Assembly: GCF_030145185.1 (NCBI RefSeq)
Contig: NZ_JAQYWB010000041.1
Coordinates: 1-55,901 of the forward strand
Source: Desulfoluna sp.
GTDB taxonomy: Bacteria > Desulfobacterota > Desulfobacteria > Desulfobacterales > Desulfolunaceae
DNA length: 55,901 bases
Direction of reading: 5' to 3'
The notes under the pieces were generated by a model that was not told where the DNA came from, ran no database searches, and was given only the letters and a program-made list of their open reading frames with translations. Of the stretch, positions 53,208 to 55,901 are shown piece by piece. Position 1 is the stretch's first letter, and each line of letters starts with the position of its first letter. Made by a program: the position numbers and the translations under genes.

Positions 53208-53225
53208 AGAACGAATATTCGTTCT
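53208..53225. promoter_or_regulatory. Operator palindrome upstream of the DsrE-like gene
   Basis: AGAACGAATATTCGTTCT is a perfect 18-bp palindrome about 40 bases upstream of the DsrE-like start, beside AT-rich promoter-like sequence (minus strand ...CAATATAAAATGG). A close match lies in the leader of the TetR gene at 54111-54128, so this is the likely TetR binding site. Confidence 0.8.
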
Positions 53226-53337
53226 AATGGCTAATGGCTAATGGCTAATGGCTAATGGCTAATGGCTAATGGCTAATGGCTAATGGCTAATGGCTAATGG
53301 CTAATGGCTAATGGCTAATGGCTAATGGCTAATGGCT
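53224..53337. repeat. Heptanucleotide tandem repeat, GGCTAAT x15
   Basis: Fifteen perfect GGCTAAT units fill 53229-53333, with a partial unit (CTAAT) that begins inside the operator palindrome and a partial GGCT at the end. It sits directly upstream of the DsrE-like promoter region on the minus strand. The absence of any mismatch suggests recent expansion and copy-number instability. Confidence 0.97.
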
Positions 53338-53483
53338 GTCAATTCGCAGAAGAAAATAACCCATACTGTTGACCACGGGCGCAGCCCGTCAGCGAATGTG
53401 ATCGGCTCGAGGCACGAGAGCCACGAGCATTCGCGAACCTGGGGTGCAGGGGATTTATCCCCTGCCCGCCGGAGGCACGTTTT

Positions 53484-54083
53484 TCATCCGGCAGCCACCG
53501 AACGCCAGGCGCAGTCCCAAACCTCATCGAGATAGCTTGCAACGGGCCGTTCCAGGACTCCGTCCAGCTCCAGGTGAATCATCCGGATACCGCTGCCGAA
53601 CAGGGACGCGGCGGCGACGGTTAAGTCCATCTCCCGAATTTCCCCCTCTTCCATGCCCCGCCTGACCATCTCTTTCATACGGAGAAAGGGGCCGGAGGAA
53701 CAGATGGGTTTCTCTTCGGGAAGGAACTCACGATGCCGGGCATAGAGGATAAACTGCATCACAGACGGCGTGCGCCGGGTGAGGTCCATAAGCCAGGCGA
53801 GGGCGGCCCCACACCGGTCATGGGCGGTGGTGTGGCTGCGGTCGATCTGGTCCATGCCTTCATCCATGGCCGTTACAAGCCCGGTGAAGAGCTCTCGGGC
53901 GATCCCCTCTTTGTTTTTAAAATAGTGGTAGATCGATCCGATGCTGACCTTGGACTCACGCTGGATATCGTGAATCGAGGTATTGAAGTAGCCCCGAGCG
54001 GTAAAGAGACGCAAGGCGGTCATCAGGATGAGCTCCTGGCGAGTCAGCTGGGTTGTGTCTTTGATTTCCGTTAAGTTGATCAC
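53484..54083 (-). CDS. TetR/AcrR-family regulator, probably of itself and the DsrE-like gene
   Basis: A 199-residue TetR-type repressor. The DNA-binding part is typical: QELILMTALRLFTARGYFNTSIHDIQRESKVSIGSIYHYFKNKEGIARELF (residues about 14-64). The ligand domain is unassigned. A GTG start was chosen because GAGGAG lies six bases upstream and because longer starts would put the operator-like palindrome at 54111-54128 inside the gene. The same palindrome lies before the DsrE-like gene on the same strand downstream, so it probably represses both. The repeat-related palindrome at about 53436-53476 lies just past its stop codon. Confidence 0.92.
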   Translation of the reverse strand: MINLTEIKDTTQLTRQELILMTALRLFTARGYFNTSIHDIQRESKVSIGSIYHYFKNKEGIARELFTGLVTAMDEGMDQIDRSHTTAHDRCGAALAWLMDLTRRTPSVMQFILYARHREFLPEEKPICSSGPFLRMKEMVRRGMEEGEIREMDLTVAAASLFGSGIRMIHLELDGVLERPVASYLDEVWDCAWRSVAAG

Positions 54084-54110
54084 GTCGGCTCCTCTGGCTT
54101 GAAATCTATT

Positions 54111-54128
54111 AGAACGAATGTTCATTCT
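54111..54128. promoter_or_regulatory. Operator palindrome in the TetR gene leader
   Basis: AGAACGAATGTTCATTCT is a near-perfect copy of the 18-bp palindrome at 53208-53225 (two differences), flanked by TATT and AATA. It lies 28 bases before the GTG start of the TetR gene, as expected for autoregulation. The spacer 54129-54556 is AT-rich with no recognised gene or promoter. Confidence 0.78.
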
Positions 54129-54556
54129 AATACATCTCATCAAGACGTCCTGTCAAGCCAAGAGTCCATGGCACAAAGAACGATGAAGGCGAACAGGTGG
54201 GCACAGCAGCCCTCTCCAATCGCAGAGTCCTTGATAAATGCATCCTCAAAGAGGAGGAGTACCCACACCCGGCAGACCCAAAAACTATTCAACCCGTTTA
54301 ATTTAACTTCAAATTCCTATTAAAAGCTGATAAAGAATATAAGATATATATGTCTTTATAATAGAGTAGACCTTAAAAATAGGACATTCCTTTTTCTACA
54401 CACAGCGTCGGGAGAACATGTGAATTTTTTACATGCCTACTCAAAATTCCCTGTTTATAATCCACCCCCCTCTTATATCGAATTTCTCCGGTAAAAGCAG
54501 CCCACAACGGCCCGTCCTTTTTCCGCCCATCCCTAAAACAGAAAAAAAGCTATTAT

Positions 54557-55669
54557 ATGACCGAGCTCAATCATCTCTGCGAATTCAAAAATGCCAAATT
54601 AGAAAAACAGTTCAAGGACTATCAGTGGCCTTACCTCCAAGAAAGGCTGCGGTTTATCTATCTGATCACCGCGACCGTCTACCTGCTTGCAGGCTTCGGT
54701 GATTATTATGATCTCGGTCCGGGTCTGAAATTCACCCTTATCCTGAGCGCAAGAGCCTTTGCAGGGCTGGTCGGTATCGCCGCCATTGGCCTGCTCTATT
54801 TCAACCGAAAAGCCTCTCCCATGCACAGCATGGCCTTGACCACTTACATGTCCATTGTCATGATCACCGAGATCCTCGAGCTCGTCATGAAGGCTCCCCT
54901 CGCGGGCACCCTAAACATCACGGCGACCTCTTTTATTGTGTTTGCCTACTATCTTTTTTCTCCACCGAGCCTTATTGCGCCCTTAATCGGAGGACTTGGC
55001 GGCTCTGTTTTATATTTGTGCGCCGGTGTCTTTATGACGCAGACCCCCTTCTCATCGATGATAACGACGATTCTCTGCTTTTGCCTCGCAAACATCTCTG
55101 GAATCTATTTCTATTTCCATATGGAGACATCCAGACGCCGTGAATTTTCAGCCATAGCCAAATTGAAAGCCCTTGTTGAAACCGACGAATTAACCCTGGC
55201 CTTAAGCCGAAGAAAAATCGAAGAAATGGGAGACTTTCTCATGAAATCGGCAAAACGATTTCACACCCCTCTGACGGCGCTCATGGTGGATATCGATCAT
55301 TTTAAACAGGTAAACGATCGCTTCGGCCATCCTGCCGGAGACAGGGTTCTTGTCGAATTGGTCCATCGCTGTAAACGCAGACTCCGAGAAGTGGACGGGC
55401 TCGGAAGGGTGGGCGGAGAAGAATTTCTCATCTTTCTTCCCCAATGCAATCTCTCCCAGGCATTGATCGCTGCCGAACGTCTCCGAAAGACCATTTGCGA
55501 CACCCCCTTTCAAACAGAGAATGAAAAGATGCAGGTCACTATCAGTATCGGTGCCGCAGAGTTAAATGACCACCATCAGGAATTATCCTGCCTGGTCCGC
55601 GATGCGGATCTGCAATTGTATCAGGCCAAAGAAAAAGGGCGAAATCGCGTTTACCATGCGGCGGCATGA
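54557..55669 (+). CDS. Diguanylate cyclase with membrane sensor (GGDEF)
   Basis: A 370-residue protein that makes the second messenger cyclic di-GMP. Six hydrophobic helices fill residues about 30-195. The GGDEF domain spans residues about 210-368: DELTLALSRRKIEEM (variant of the usual DxLTGLxNRR), ALMVDIDHFKQVNDRFGHPAGDRVL, then the active-site GGEEF and the final ADLQLYQAKEKGRNRV. The inhibitory site is intact: REVD lies five residues before GGEEF (GLGRV between), so product feedback is expected. It is probably transcribed alone. With three chemoreceptors and a two-component pair it makes this a signalling-rich stretch. Confidence 0.94.
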   Translation: MTELNHLCEFKNAKLEKQFKDYQWPYLQERLRFIYLITATVYLLAGFGDYYDLGPGLKFTLILSARAFAGLVGIAAIGLLYFNRKASPMHSMALTTYMSIVMITEILELVMKAPLAGTLNITATSFIVFAYYLFSPPSLIAPLIGGLGGSVLYLCAGVFMTQTPFSSMITTILCFCLANISGIYFYFHMETSRRREFSAIAKLKALVETDELTLALSRRKIEEMGDFLMKSAKRFHTPLTALMVDIDHFKQVNDRFGHPAGDRVLVELVHRCKRRLREVDGLGRVGGEEFLIFLPQCNLSQALIAAERLRKTICDTPFQTENEKMQVTISIGAAELNDHHQELSCLVRDADLQLYQAKEKGRNRVYHAAA

Positions 55670-55691
55670 TCAGGCACCACGCCAGCCTTAG

Positions 55692-55901
55692 CCCGGATAT
55701 TTCATGTGAAAACAATCAGGACTAAGGAATAATTCGTAATTACAGATCTTTGCAGTAATATTTTCAGTCGTTTCAAAAATGCAAAATGTAATCCACGGTA
55801 TTCTGTCTGATTTTCTCACCCTTCGGGCGCGCCGGGTGCACTCATCTGCCGCGTTATCAGAGCTTTGAGGTAAACCACTACATCTTCAGCTCTGATGCCT
55901 T
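55692..55901. repeat. CCGGATATTTCATG-family element, cut by the window end
   Basis: It runs from CCCGGATATTTCATG through CAGTCGTTTCAAAAATGC and CTCACCCTTCGGGCGCGCCGGG to a tail (GTGCACTCATCTGCCGCGTTATCAGAGC ... GCTCTGATGCC, an ATCAGAGC hairpin). This is the inverted form of the unit plus linker at about 25002-25227. The element probably continues past the window. Confidence 0.78.

Noticed and set aside
53224-53337. CRISPR-like array
   Set aside because: The units are contiguous 7-bp repeats with no spacers and no cas genes are present.

Overview
The window looks like a piece of a free-living Desulfobacterota (former Deltaproteobacteria) chromosome, probably from an anaerobic sulfate-reducer relative. 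This is an inference from gene content: FmdE-family proteins, a periplasmic DsrE-like protein, uracil and purine salvage, many chemoreceptors and two genes read through in-frame UGA (selenocysteine) codons. No rRNA, tRNA, CRISPR array, prophage or intact transposase was found. Most genes are ordinary single-copy chromosomal genes, separated by unusually repeat-rich spacers.

Layout. 0.4-6 kb: FadL-type outer-membrane protein, a DUF2804 protein, and upp-uraA for uracil salvage. 6.6-18 kb: housekeeping block with priA, a YfcE-like phosphodiesterase, a DUF1573 gene with an in-frame UGA replacing the first Cys of the family's GCGCT motif, a HAD hydrolase, an FKBP isomerase, an AzgA-like purine permease, a CoA-binding protein with a zinc-ribbon partner, and polA. 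18-25.7 kb: tandem repeats, a membrane-anchored TraB-like protein, an amidase pseudogene, an operon-like trio (PstS-like binding protein, outer-membrane barrel, chemoreceptor) and a 1.7 kb repeat-bearing spacer. 25.8-31.7 kb: flavodoxin-type reductase, TetR/DUF5765/hemolysin III, and a second chemoreceptor. 32-38.8 kb: exbB-exbD-tonB, then a cytoplasmic FmdE protein, a TonB-dependent receptor and a secreted FmdE-like protein, which together suggest an energised uptake system for a metal or metal complex. 39.3-43.2 kb: flavin reductase, RmlC-like cupin, an unknown protein, a second UGA-containing gene (small CC/Se-motif selenoprotein) and a YitT protein. 43.2-55.9 kb: third chemoreceptor, a histidine kinase with sigma-54 response regulator, a large lipoprotein, a periplasmic DsrE-like protein and its probable TetR regulator with matching palindromic operators, and a diguanylate cyclase.

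The two most notable coding observations are the UGA genes at 10066-10767 and 41529-41843 (minus). In both, one TGA interrupts an otherwise intact frame exactly where the family carries a redox or metal-binding Cys, and a hairpin compatible with a bacterial SECIS follows.

The most notable non-coding observation is a set of dispersed small elements. One family has 15-base inverted ends (GTAACTATTCAGCTT) and perfect 8-bp target duplications at two sites (AAAATAAA and AAAATTAT), so it is a transposed MITE. A second has CCGGATATTTCATGA ends, and one copy abuts the ribosome-binding site of the flavin reductase gene. Several further palindromic families and three separate 7-bp tandem repeats are also present, one with 15 perfect units beside a TetR operator.
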